NCBI GenBank assembly: GCA_030147065.1
Contig: JASLAP010000639.1
Span: 1 to 9,676, forward strand
Length of the DNA: 9,676 nucleotides
Direction: 5' to 3'
DNA from: Pseudonocardia sp.
GTDB lineage: Bacteria; Actinomycetota; Actinomycetes; Mycobacteriales; Pseudonocardiaceae
A program made the position numbers and the translations under genes. Positions 1-6,175 of the stretch are shown one piece after another. The notes beneath the pieces are model-generated. The model was not told the origin of the DNA, ran no database searches, and saw nothing but the letters and a program-made list of their open reading frames with translations. Positions within the stretch are counted from its first letter, which is position 1. The number at the start of each line of letters is the position of its first letter.

Positions 1-317
1 GCGGTCTTGTCCGGGCCGTCGGCGACCATCGAGCCGGTCACCGTGGCGCTGGCGGTGCCGTTGCCGCGCGAGTCGCGGCCGTTGGCCTCGATGACGACCT
101 TGTGGGCGTCGGCGTCCCGGGTGACGTAGGTGCCCTTGCCCTTGTAGGTCAGCGAGATCGGGCCGAGCTTGACCTTGACGGTGCCGGTGAAGGAGTCGCC
201 CTCGTACTCGGTCAGGGTGGCCCCGGGGAAGCACGGCGCGATCATCTCCGGGGTGTTCAGCGCCTCCCACGCCTTCTCGATCGGCGCCTCGATGGTGAAC
301 TTGTTCTCCAACTTCAT
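1..317 (-). CDS. coxG: CoxG-like SRPBCC family protein, 3' end cut by window edge
   Basis: The frame opens at ATG 317-315, preceded by a strong GAGGAGA site four bases upstream, and runs without a stop to base 1, giving 105 visible residues. The protein begins MKLENKFTIEAP and continues with EKAWEALNTPEMIAPCFPGA, the typical opening of CoxG/SRPBCC proteins, a helix-grip hydrophobic-ligand fold. In the CO dehydrogenase system CoxG is known to help recruit the enzyme to the membrane; in form II operons its job is less clear. It is the last visible gene of the coxSLM operon, 71 bases after coxM. A terminator-like hairpin lies between them, so its level may be uncoupled from coxSLM. CoxG proteins usually exceed 140 residues, so the C-terminal part, which in many members carries a tail or membrane anchor, lies outside the window. 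The family call is firm; the exact role is inferred from context. Confidence 0.82.
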   Translation of the reverse strand, partial: MKLENKFTIEAPIEKAWEALNTPEMIAPCFPGATLTEYEGDSFTGTVKVKLGPISLTYKGKGTYVTRDADAHKVVIEANGRDSRGNGTASATVTGSMVADGPDKT

Positions 318-321
318 GGGG

Positions 322-328
322 TCTCCTC
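322..328 (-). promoter_or_regulatory. Ribosome binding site of coxG
   Basis: GAGGAGA on the minus strand ends four bases before ATG 317-315. It fixes the coxG start. It begins only two bases after the T-run of the upstream hairpin, so hairpin folding and ribosome access may interfere with each other. Confidence 0.75.
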
Positions 329-330
329 GG

Positions 331-374
331 AAAAAGGCGGACGCCCGCCCGGTCGGACCGGGGCGGACGTCCGC
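331..374 (-). terminator. Intrinsic-terminator-like hairpin between coxM and coxG
   Basis: In the direction of cox transcription the sequence GCGGACGTCCGCCC pairs with GGGCGGGCGTCCGC through 14 positions, 13 Watson-Crick and one G-U in RNA. The arms are 361-374 and 337-350, with a 10-base loop between. The stem is followed at once by CTTTTT (336-331), the classical layout of a Rho-independent terminator. Read on the plus strand there is no T-run, so it points in the cox direction. It starts 15 bases after the coxM stop and ends 13 bases before the coxG ATG. It probably ends many coxSLM transcripts, letting only part of them read into coxG; it could also act as an attenuator or as a 3'-end stabiliser. 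Structure is seen; efficiency is inferred. Confidence 0.65.
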
Positions 375-388
375 TGTGGTAACGCGTA

Positions 389-1240
389 TCAGCCAGCGGC
401 GGCGAGCACCGCGCGGCCGGTGAGCACCCTGGCCAGGTGCTCACGGTAGTCGGCGGCCGCGTCGGCGTCACTCGGAGCGGCGGTGCCCTCGGTCGCACGG
501 TCGGCCGCCGCACGGATGGCCTCCGCGGTCGCCGGCTGCCCCACCAGCGCCTGCTCCACCCCGGTCGCCCGGATCGGCGTGGTGCCCATGTTGGTCAGCC
601 CGACCCGGGCCTCGGCGATGGTGCCGCCGTCCACCCGCACCGCCACCGCGACCGCGCACATCGACCAGGCCTGCGCGGTGCGGTTGAACTTCTCGTAGTG
701 GGTGCCCCAGCCGGTGAACTTCGGGAACCGGATCTCGGTGAGGATCTCGCCCTCGCCGAGCGCGGTGGTGAAGTAGTCGACGAAGAACTCCGCCGCGGTC
801 ACCGTGCGGGTGCCCGAGGCTCCGGCGATGACCAGCTCCGCCTCCAGGGCGAGCGCGACCGCGCCCAGGTCGCCTGCCGGGTCGGCGTGCGCCAGCGACC
901 CGCCCAGGGTGCCGCGGTGGCGGACCTGGTTGTCGGCCACCGTCTCGGTCGCCTGGGCCAGCAGCGCGACGTGCCGCTTCACCAGGTCGTCGCGGACGAT
1001 GTCGTGGTAGGAGGTCATCGCGCCGATCGCGATGCGGTCGCCGTCCTCGCGGATGCCGCGCAGCTCGGCGATGCCGCCGAGGTCGATCAGCACCGACGGG
1101 GCGGCCAGCCGCAGCCGCAGCACCGGGATCAGGCTCTGCCCGCCGGCCAGGATCTTGGCGTCCTCGCCGCCGTCGCGCAGCGCCTGCACCGCCTCGGCGA
1201 CCGACGCCGGCTTGACGTAGTCGAACTTGGACGGGATCAC
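389..1240 (-). CDS. coxM: Molybdenum hydroxylase FAD-binding medium subunit (CoxM-type)
   Basis: This 283-residue protein starts MIPSKFDYVKPASVAEA and carries the two FAD-pyrophosphate motifs of the family: AGGQSL at residues 32-37 and TLGGSLAHADP at 111-121. Length and motifs match CoxM/CutM, the flavoprotein subunit that passes electrons from the iron-sulfur subunit to quinone or another acceptor. The start is GTG 1240-1238, overlapping the coxL stop as GTGA, with GGGAGAG five bases upstream. The overlap implies translational coupling to coxL. The same frame stays open far upstream through coxL, but that part is a low-complexity Arg/Gly/Pro-rich shadow and is not part of the protein. The position after L gives the S-L-M order seen in form II clusters, whereas form I clusters are usually M-S-L. 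Family assignment is certain; the substrate is not known. Confidence 0.93.
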   Translation of the reverse strand: MIPSKFDYVKPASVAEAVQALRDGGEDAKILAGGQSLIPVLRLRLAAPSVLIDLGGIAELRGIREDGDRIAIGAMTSYHDIVRDDLVKRHVALLAQATETVADNQVRHRGTLGGSLAHADPAGDLGAVALALEAELVIAGASGTRTVTAAEFFVDYFTTALGEGEILTEIRFPKFTGWGTHYEKFNRTAQAWSMCAVAVAVRVDGGTIAEARVGLTNMGTTPIRATGVEQALVGQPATAEAIRAAADRATEGTAAPSDADAAADYREHLARVLTGRAVLAAAG

Positions 1241-3726
1241 TGGGTCTCTCCCTGGGGGTTGTTCGGGTCGATCGAGCCCAGGCCGGCGCCCGGCGAGTGG
1301 GTGTCGACCGGCGTCTCCTGGGTGCGGCGCCCCTGCGCCTCCTGGATGGCCCGCCAGACCCGCTGGGAGGTGGTGGGCATCTCGATGTCGGTCACGCCGA
1401 AGTGGCGCACGGCGTCGAGGACGGCGTTGACGATCGCCGGGGTGGAGGCGATGGTGCCGGCCTCGCCGACGCCCTTGACGCCCAGCGGGTTGCTGGTCGC
1501 CGGGGTGCTCACCGTCGCGGTCTCGAAGCTGGGCAGGTCGGCCGCCGAGGGCAGGGTGTAGTCGACGAACGTGCCGTTGACCAGGGTGCCCTGCTCGTCG
1601 TAGTTGGCCTCCTCGAACAGCGCCTGGGCGATGCCCTGGGCCAGCCCGCCGTGCACCTGGCCCTCCACGATCAGCGGGTTGACCACGGTGCCGATGTCGT
1701 CCACGCACACGTACTTGCGCAGGTCGACGTGCCCGGTCTCGGTGTCGATCTCCACCGCGGCCAGGTGCGTGCCGTGCGGGAAGGAGAAGTTCTCCGGGTC
1801 GTAGACGGCGTCGGCGTCCAGGCTCGGCTCCATGTCCTCCGGGTAGTCGTGGCCCATGAACGCGGCGAACGCGATCTCCTGGATGGCCTTGCCCTTGTCG
1901 GTGCCGCGGACGGTGAACGAGCCGTTGGCGAACTCCAGGTCGTCCTCGGACGCCTCGAGCAGGTGCGCGGCCAGCTTCCGGGCCTTGGCGATGACCTTGT
2001 CCACGGCCTTGACGATGGCGATGCCGCCGACGGCCAGCGACCGCGAACCGTAGGTGTCCAGGCCCTTCGGGGCGATCTGGGTGTCGCCGTGCAGGATCTC
2101 GACGTCCTCGAACGGCACCCCGAGCTGGTCGGCGACGATCTGGCTGAACGCCGTCTCGTGGCCCTGGCCGTGCGGGGAGACCCCGGTGGTCACCTCGACC
2201 TTGCCGGTGGCCAGCATCCGCACACTGGCCGCCTCCCAGCCGCCCGCGCCGTAGGCGAGCGAGCCGAGCACCCGCGACGGGGCCAGCCCGCACATCTCGG
2301 TGAACGTCGAGATGCCGATGCCGAGCTGCACCTTGTCGCCGTTGCGGCGGCGCTCCTCCTGCTCGCGGCGCAGCCCCTCGTAGTCGAAGGTCCGCATCGC
2401 CTGGGCGGTGGCCTGCTCGTAGTTGCCGGAGTCGTAGGTGAGCCCGACGACCGTGGTGAACGGGAACTCCTCGTGGGTGATCCAGTTCTGCTTGCGCAGG
2501 TCCATCGGGTCGCGGCCGAGCTCGACGGCCAGCTCGTCCATGATCCGCTCGATGGCGAACGTGGCCTCCGGCCGGCCGGCCCCGCGGTAGGCGTCGGTCA
2601 GCGTCTTGGTGGTGAACACGTTGGTGCAGGTGAACTTCAGCGCCGGGAACTTGTAGATGGCGTTGAACATGAACGCGCCCAGGATCGGCACGCCGGGCCC
2701 GACCAGGCCCAGGTAGGCGCCCATGTCGGCGAGCAGGTGCACGTCCAGGCCGGTCACCGTGCCGTCGCGCTTGGCGGTGATCGTGATGTCCTGGATCTGG
2801 TCGCGCCCGTGGTGCGCGGCCAGCAGCGACTCCGAGCGGGTCTCGGTCCACTTGACCGGCTTGCCCAGCTTCTGGGCCAGCACCACGCAGAGCATCTCCT
2901 CGGGCACCACCCCGATCTTGCCGCCGAAGCCGCCGCCCACGTCCGGGGCGATGACCCGCAGCTTGGTCTCCGGGACCCCGAGGGTGACCGTGGTCATCGT
3001 CCGCAGGATGTGCGGGACCTGCGTCGAGGAGTACATCGTCAACTGCTCGCCGGACGGGTCCACGACCACCGAGCGCGGCTCCATGAACGCCGGGATCAGC
3101 CGCTGCTGGCGGAACCGGCGCTTGACCACGACCGAGTCCTGGTCGGCCTCCGCGGCCGCGATCGCGTCGGCGACGCTGCTGCCGGTGCCGGCCTCGCCGG
3201 AATCGAACACCCAGGTGGCGTTCGCGTTGGTGCCCAGGTCCGGGTGCACCAGGGTGGCGCCCTCGGCCAGCGCGGCCTCCATGTCGAGCACCGGCTCGAG
3301 CTCGTCGTAGTCGACCTCGACGAGGTCGCCGGCGTCGCGGGCCTCGGCCGCGGTGCGGGCGACGACGATCGCCACGCCCTCACCGGCGAAGTGCACGGTG
3401 CGACTGGCCAGCAGCGGGCGCTGCGGGGACTTCATGTCCGGGGTGACCGGCCAGGCGCAGGGCAGCCCGACCGACTCGACGCCCAGGTCGGCCGCGGTGT
3501 ACACGCCGACCACGCCGGGCGCGGCCTTGGCCGCGGCGACGTCCACGCCGGTGATCGTGGCGTGCGCGAACGGCGAGCGGACGACGTAGGTGTGCAGGGT
3601 GCCCTGCGGGGTGATGGCGTCGGTGAAGCGGGTCCGGCCGGTGATCAGGCGGGCGTCCTCCTTGCGGACGCGGGCCTTGCCGACCTCGGGGGCGGCGGGT
3701 GTGGTGGGTTCGGCGGTCGTGGTCAT
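1237..3726 (-). CDS. coxL: Molybdenum hydroxylase large subunit, form II CoxL-like (xanthine oxidase family)
   Basis: This 829-residue protein is the catalytic subunit that binds molybdopterin cytosine dinucleotide. Visible family motifs are GGGFGGK (264-270), the active-site loop AYRGAGR (379-385), HGQGHET (519-524 region) and KGVGEAG (751-757), whose Glu756 is the expected catalytic base. The AYRGAGR loop is the form II signature. Form I CO dehydrogenases carry AYxCSFR with the copper-binding Cys, absent here, so CO should not be assumed as substrate; aldehydes or N-heterocycles are plausible. The start ATG 3726-3724 directly follows the coxS TAA with no gap, and GGAGGAGG lies seven bases upstream. 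The C-terminus has a roughly 30-residue polar Pro/Gly/Asn-rich tail after the last conserved helix, and the N-terminus a Thr/Pro/Ala-rich leader of about 15 residues; neither looks like a Tat or Sec signal, so the enzyme is likely cytoplasmic. Confidence 0.93.
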   Translation of the reverse strand: MTTTAEPTTPAAPEVGKARVRKEDARLITGRTRFTDAITPQGTLHTYVVRSPFAHATITGVDVAAAKAAPGVVGVYTAADLGVESVGLPCAWPVTPDMKSPQRPLLASRTVHFAGEGVAIVVARTAAEARDAGDLVEVDYDELEPVLDMEAALAEGATLVHPDLGTNANATWVFDSGEAGTGSSVADAIAAAEADQDSVVVKRRFRQQRLIPAFMEPRSVVVDPSGEQLTMYSSTQVPHILRTMTTVTLGVPETKLRVIAPDVGGGFGGKIGVVPEEMLCVVLAQKLGKPVKWTETRSESLLAAHHGRDQIQDITITAKRDGTVTGLDVHLLADMGAYLGLVGPGVPILGAFMFNAIYKFPALKFTCTNVFTTKTLTDAYRGAGRPEATFAIERIMDELAVELGRDPMDLRKQNWITHEEFPFTTVVGLTYDSGNYEQATAQAMRTFDYEGLRREQEERRRNGDKVQLGIGISTFTEMCGLAPSRVLGSLAYGAGGWEAASVRMLATGKVEVTTGVSPHGQGHETAFSQIVADQLGVPFEDVEILHGDTQIAPKGLDTYGSRSLAVGGIAIVKAVDKVIAKARKLAAHLLEASEDDLEFANGSFTVRGTDKGKAIQEIAFAAFMGHDYPEDMEPSLDADAVYDPENFSFPHGTHLAAVEIDTETGHVDLRKYVCVDDIGTVVNPLIVEGQVHGGLAQGIAQALFEEANYDEQGTLVNGTFVDYTLPSAADLPSFETATVSTPATSNPLGVKGVGEAGTIASTPAIVNAVLDAVRHFGVTDIEMPTTSQRVWRAIQEAQGRRTQETPVDTHSPGAGLGSIDPNNPQGETQ

Positions 3727-4245
3727 TTACTGGCCTCCTCCGGCGACGGACGCCGTGGCCTGGCTGTCGGCGGCCGCCCCGGGCTTCATCTTCTGGGCCG
3801 CGCCCTGGACCGCCCGCACGATGTTCTGGTACCCGGTGCAGCGGCAGAGGTTGCCCTCGATGCCCTCGCGCACCTCGTGCTCGTCGGGGTCGGGGTTGTC
3901 GCCGAGCAGGTCGATCGCCTGCATGATCATCCCCGGGGTGCAGTACCCGCACTGCAGGGCGTGGTGCTCGTTGAACGCCTCCTGCATCGGGTGCAGCTTG
4001 CCGTCCCGGGCGATGCCCTCGATCGTGGTGACCTCGCCGCCGTCGGCCTGCACGGCGAGCACCGAGCAGGACTTCACGCTCTGCCCGTTGAGGTGGACGG
4101 TGCACGCGCCGCAGTTGCTCGTGTCGCAGCCGACCAGGGTGCCGGTCTTGCCGAGGCGTTCCCTCAGGTAGTGGACCAGCAATGTGCGGGGCTCGACGTC
4201 GTCGGCGTAGTTCACGCCGTCGACGGTGACCCGGACCTGTGCCAT
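3727..4245 (-). CDS. coxS: Molybdenum hydroxylase [2Fe-2S] small subunit (CoxS-type)
   Basis: This 172-residue protein begins MAQVRVTVDGVNYADDVEPR. The plant-type ferredoxin cluster ligands are C40, C45, C48 and C60 (motif GCDTSNCGACTV). The distal cluster ligands are C99, C102, C134 and C136 (CGYC and CRC). All eight cysteines are present. It transfers electrons from the molybdenum centre of CoxL to the FAD of CoxM. The frame is open up to 4338, giving a possible 31-residue extension, but that stretch is unlike any CoxS N-terminus. ATG 4245 has a strong Shine-Dalgarno sequence and is preferred. The 20-odd residues after position 150 form an Ala/Gly/Ser-rich tail ending GGGQ, longer than in many CoxS proteins. 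It is first in the operon and abuts coxL (TAA then ATG). Confidence 0.95.
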   Translation of the reverse strand: MAQVRVTVDGVNYADDVEPRTLLVHYLRERLGKTGTLVGCDTSNCGACTVHLNGQSVKSCSVLAVQADGGEVTTIEGIARDGKLHPMQEAFNEHHALQCGYCTPGMIMQAIDLLGDNPDPDEHEVREGIEGNLCRCTGYQNIVRAVQGAAQKMKPGAAADSQATASVAGGGQ

Positions 4246-4249
4246 CAGA

Positions 4250-4257
4250 CTCTCCTC
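4250..4257 (-). promoter_or_regulatory. Ribosome binding site that sets the coxS start
   Basis: GAGGAGAG on the minus strand lies four bases before ATG 4245-4243. It decides between this start and the in-frame upstream ATG at 4338, which has no comparable site and would add a 31-residue extension unlike the family. Confidence 0.7.
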
Positions 4258-4330
4258 ACATCGCGACGTCGTCGCGCGGGATTCCGGGAACCGCCGGAGG
4301 CGGCCGCCGCTGGAAGCGACCCGCTCCGGT

Positions 4331-4352
4331 GCCGCCACGCCGTTGTGGCGGC
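4331..4352. promoter_or_regulatory. Inverted repeat at the predicted coxS transcription start (operator candidate)
   Basis: GCCGCCAC (4331-4338) and GTGGCGGC (4345-4352) form a perfect 8-bp inverted repeat with a 6-base spacer. It begins seven bases downstream of the candidate -10 hexamer, overlapping the likely start point of the cox transcript, which is a usual place for a repressor site. It could equally act as a 5' leader hairpin. A separate 10-bp palindrome CTCGATCGAG (4409-4418) lies upstream of the -35 hexamer. No regulator gene is in the window, so the binding protein is unknown. Confidence 0.3.
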
Positions 4353-4358
4353 CACCAC

Positions 4359-4387
4359 ATCACACCGCCGTTGATCGACGCTGGCAA
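4359..4387 (-). promoter_or_regulatory. Candidate sigma-A-like promoter of the cox operon
   Basis: On the minus strand TTGCCA (4387-4382, 5 of 6 to TTGACA) and TGTGAT (4364-4359, 4 of 6 to TATAAT) are separated by exactly 17 bases. The start point would be near 4352, giving a leader of about 105 bases before coxS. It is the best match found by eye in the 291-base gap between mftF and coxS; chance matches are possible. Confidence 0.35.
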
Positions 4388-4455
4388 GTGATCGTCACGA
4401 GGGCGCCTCTCGATCGAGGAGACGCAGGTCACGGCCGGACACCTACCGGCACACC

Positions 4456-4490
4456 GCAAGTCCGCAGAATCGGGCTTGCTGGCCGTTTTT
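4456..4490 (+). terminator. Hairpin with trailing T-run downstream of mftF, pointing rightward
   Basis: GCAAGTCCG (4456-4464) pairs with CGGGCTTGC (4471-4479) as a 9-bp stem with one G-U, loop CAGAAT. After six bases comes TTTTT (4486-4490). The T-run is on the plus strand, so it would stop rightward transcription entering mftF from its 3' end rather than mftF transcription itself. On the minus strand the stem keeps eight of nine pairs but has no T-run. The gap between stem and T-run is larger than usual, so this is a weak call. Confidence 0.25.
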
Positions 4491-4536
4491 CTCCGCTGGA
4501 GCGGCCGTATCGGCGTTCGGCCTTCATCTGATCGGA

Positions 4537-6009
4537 CTAACCGCGCGGCCCTGCCGTCTGGTCAGGAACCCGCTCGGTCCGGCTCGCGGCGCGGGCGCCG
4601 AGCGGACGCAGCGGTTGCGCCGTGCGGTGCCGCCAGGCGCCCCACCACAGCCCCGCGCCGTAGCCGAGGTCGTCGAGCCGGCGGGCCAGCAGGTACCCCA
4701 GCGGACCGGGCCGGACGCGCGGGTCGCGGTCGCGGTGGCGCCACCAGTCGACCAGCCCCTCGACGACGGCCACCGCCAGCACCCGGCGCCGGGCCCGCCG
4801 CGACAGCACCGCGGCGACGACCGACAGCGGCCAGTAGTGCCGGGTCACCGCGTCCGCGGACTGCGCCACCGCGCCCACCGCGCCCAGCCCGACCAGCCGG
4901 GCGGCGGTCGTCCGCGGCCGGTCCATGCGGCGCAGCTGCCGGGCCAGCCGCTCGGTGGACACCGCGACCACCCCGAGCGCGGCCAGCACCGTCCGGGGCC
5001 GGGCGGCCAGCACCAGGACGGCGATCGCCGCGCCCGAAGCGCTGAGCACCATCGGCGGCACCGAGCCGGGGTGCCGCAGCGCGAGCGGCGCCGCGCCGGT
5101 GCCGTAGTAGGCCTTGCGCGACCACCACGTCGCCAGCCGGGTGCGGTGGTCGTGGGCGACGCGCGCGGACGGCGCGTAGCGCAGCCGCCAGCCGGCGGCG
5201 TGCAGGCGCAGCACGAGATCGACGTCCTCGGCGACGTGCATGTGCTCGGCGAACCCGTCCCCGACCGCCGCCCGGCGGACCAGCAGCGCCGCGCTGGGCA
5301 CGTAGGCGACCCGGGTGCGCGGGACCACCAGCGCCGGATCGGGGCCCAGGTCGAGCGACGAGCGGACGGCCTCGTAGCGGCCGAGCCACCCGGTGATCGG
5401 CGGCAGCGCGACGATCCGCGGGGCGGCCAGCGCGACGGCGGGGTCGGCGAGCGCGACGAGCAGCGGATCGAGCCAGCCCGGCTCGGGGACGACGTCGGAG
5501 TCGAGGAAGGCGACCAGCGGGGTGGCCGCGGCCGCGAGCCCGGAGTTGCGCGCCGCGGCCGGACCCCCGCTGCGGTCGCGGCGCAGCACCTCGGCCCCGG
5601 TCGCCGCAGCGGCGGCGCGGACGGCGTCGGGATCGGCCGAGCCGTCGTCCACGACGATCACCCGCAGCCCGTCCAGCGCGGCGAGCAGCCGACGGAGGCC
5701 CTCGGTGCGGTCGCGGACCGGCACGACGACGGTGACGTCCACCCGCGATGCGACGGCGGCCGACGGGGCGTCGACGGGGTGCGCGATGCCGGCGTCGAGG
5801 AGGCGGCGGGCCAGCACTGCCGAGGTGGGGCCGTCGACGGTGACCGCGCGGTCGGCGGCGAGCAGCGCGGTCGCCGACGGGGCCAGGTGCAGCATCCGCG
5901 GCGGGGCCCCACCGACCAGCACCGCACCGCCGTCGAGCCACAGGGCCTGGCGGTCCAGCCGGACCGTGAGCCCGCGGGGCAGCGCGACGTCCCCCGGCCC
6001 CTCGCTCAC
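4537..6009 (-). CDS. mftF: Mycofactocin glycosyltransferase MftF (GT2 family)
   Basis: This 490-residue protein has a GT-A fold family 2 glycosyltransferase domain at about residues 92-290: VTVVVPVRDR (93-100), VIVVDDGSAD (117-126), GGPAAARNSG (148-157), the metal-binding FLDSD (168-172) and the acceptor-side AEDVDL (260-265). A distinct N-terminal domain (LPRGLTVRLDRQALWLDGG) and two or three hydrophobic segments at about 320-405 are typical of MftF. In mycobacteria MftF is known to attach an oligoglucose chain to premycofactocin. The start is GTG 6009; GGGAG lies about 15 bases upstream, rather far, so the start is moderately sure. The C-terminal 30 residues are basic and of low complexity. 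Its neighbour mftE, normally adjacent or close in MFT loci, is here separated by a plus-strand phosphatase gene. Alternative: a related PqqA-like peptide system GT2, judged less likely. Confidence 0.87.
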   Translation of the reverse strand: MSEGPGDVALPRGLTVRLDRQALWLDGGAVLVGGAPPRMLHLAPSATALLAADRAVTVDGPTSAVLARRLLDAGIAHPVDAPSAAVASRVDVTVVVPVRDRTEGLRRLLAALDGLRVIVVDDGSADPDAVRAAAAATGAEVLRRDRSGGPAAARNSGLAAAATPLVAFLDSDVVPEPGWLDPLLVALADPAVALAAPRIVALPPITGWLGRYEAVRSSLDLGPDPALVVPRTRVAYVPSAALLVRRAAVGDGFAEHMHVAEDVDLVLRLHAAGWRLRYAPSARVAHDHRTRLATWWSRKAYYGTGAAPLALRHPGSVPPMVLSASGAAIAVLVLAARPRTVLAALGVVAVSTERLARQLRRMDRPRTTAARLVGLGAVGAVAQSADAVTRHYWPLSVVAAVLSRRARRRVLAVAVVEGLVDWWRHRDRDPRVRPGPLGYLLARRLDDLGYGAGLWWGAWRHRTAQPLRPLGARAASRTERVPDQTAGPRG

Positions 6010-6064
6010 GCCCGCAGCCTAGATCTCCCGGCACGTCCTGCCCGGTCCCCGCCCGCCCCGCCCG

Positions 6065-6121
6065 GGTTCAGGAAAGCCACGTTCCAGAACTCTGCGGGCA
6101 GGAACGTGGCTTTCCTGAACC
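6065..6121. repeat. Perfect 21-bp inverted repeat, AGCCACR hairpin family
   Basis: The arms 6065-6085 and 6101-6121 are perfectly complementary over 21 bp with a 15-base spacer. Each arm is itself a small hairpin: GGAA (6071-6074), loop AGCCACG (6075-6081), TTCC (6082-6085) in the left arm, and GGAA, CGTGGCT, TTCC (6101-6115) in the right. The left hairpin extends outward as TTC/GAA after an A-A mismatch. It lies between the divergent starts of mftF (6009) and the phosphatase gene (6176), so it is not a 3'-end terminator for either. It may be a protein-binding site, a cruciform, or a dispersed repetitive palindrome. The AT-containing arms stand out from the surrounding GC-rich DNA. The same 7-base loop recurs at 7390-7587. 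In the whole 166-base gap no convincing -35/-10 pair was seen on either strand. Confidence 0.9.
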
Positions 6122-6175
6122 AGGGGCGTCCGAACCCGGGCGCCGGTCCGCGGGGGTTTCTGCGAGGCTGCGCGG

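Noticed and set aside
389..2851. Possible coxL-coxM fusion suggested by one 820-codon minus-strand frame
   Set aside because: Only the part from 1240 onward is a real protein (CoxM). The upstream part is a Arg/Gly/Pro-rich shadow in another frame of coxL.
1237..4245. True aerobic CO dehydrogenase (form I)
   Set aside because: The active-site loop is AYRGAGR, lacking the Cys of AYxCSFR that binds copper, and the gene order is S-L-M.
4246..4338. N-terminal extension of CoxS starting at ATG 4338
   Set aside because: The 31 extra residues are unlike CoxS N-termini, and a strong ribosome site directly precedes ATG 4245.
1297..4374. Very long open plus-strand frame (about 1025 codons) antisense to coxL and coxS
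   Set aside because: It mirrors high-GC codon bias of the real minus-strand genes, which show all family motifs; its translation is Arg/Gly/His/Asp/Leu-rich with no recognisable domain.
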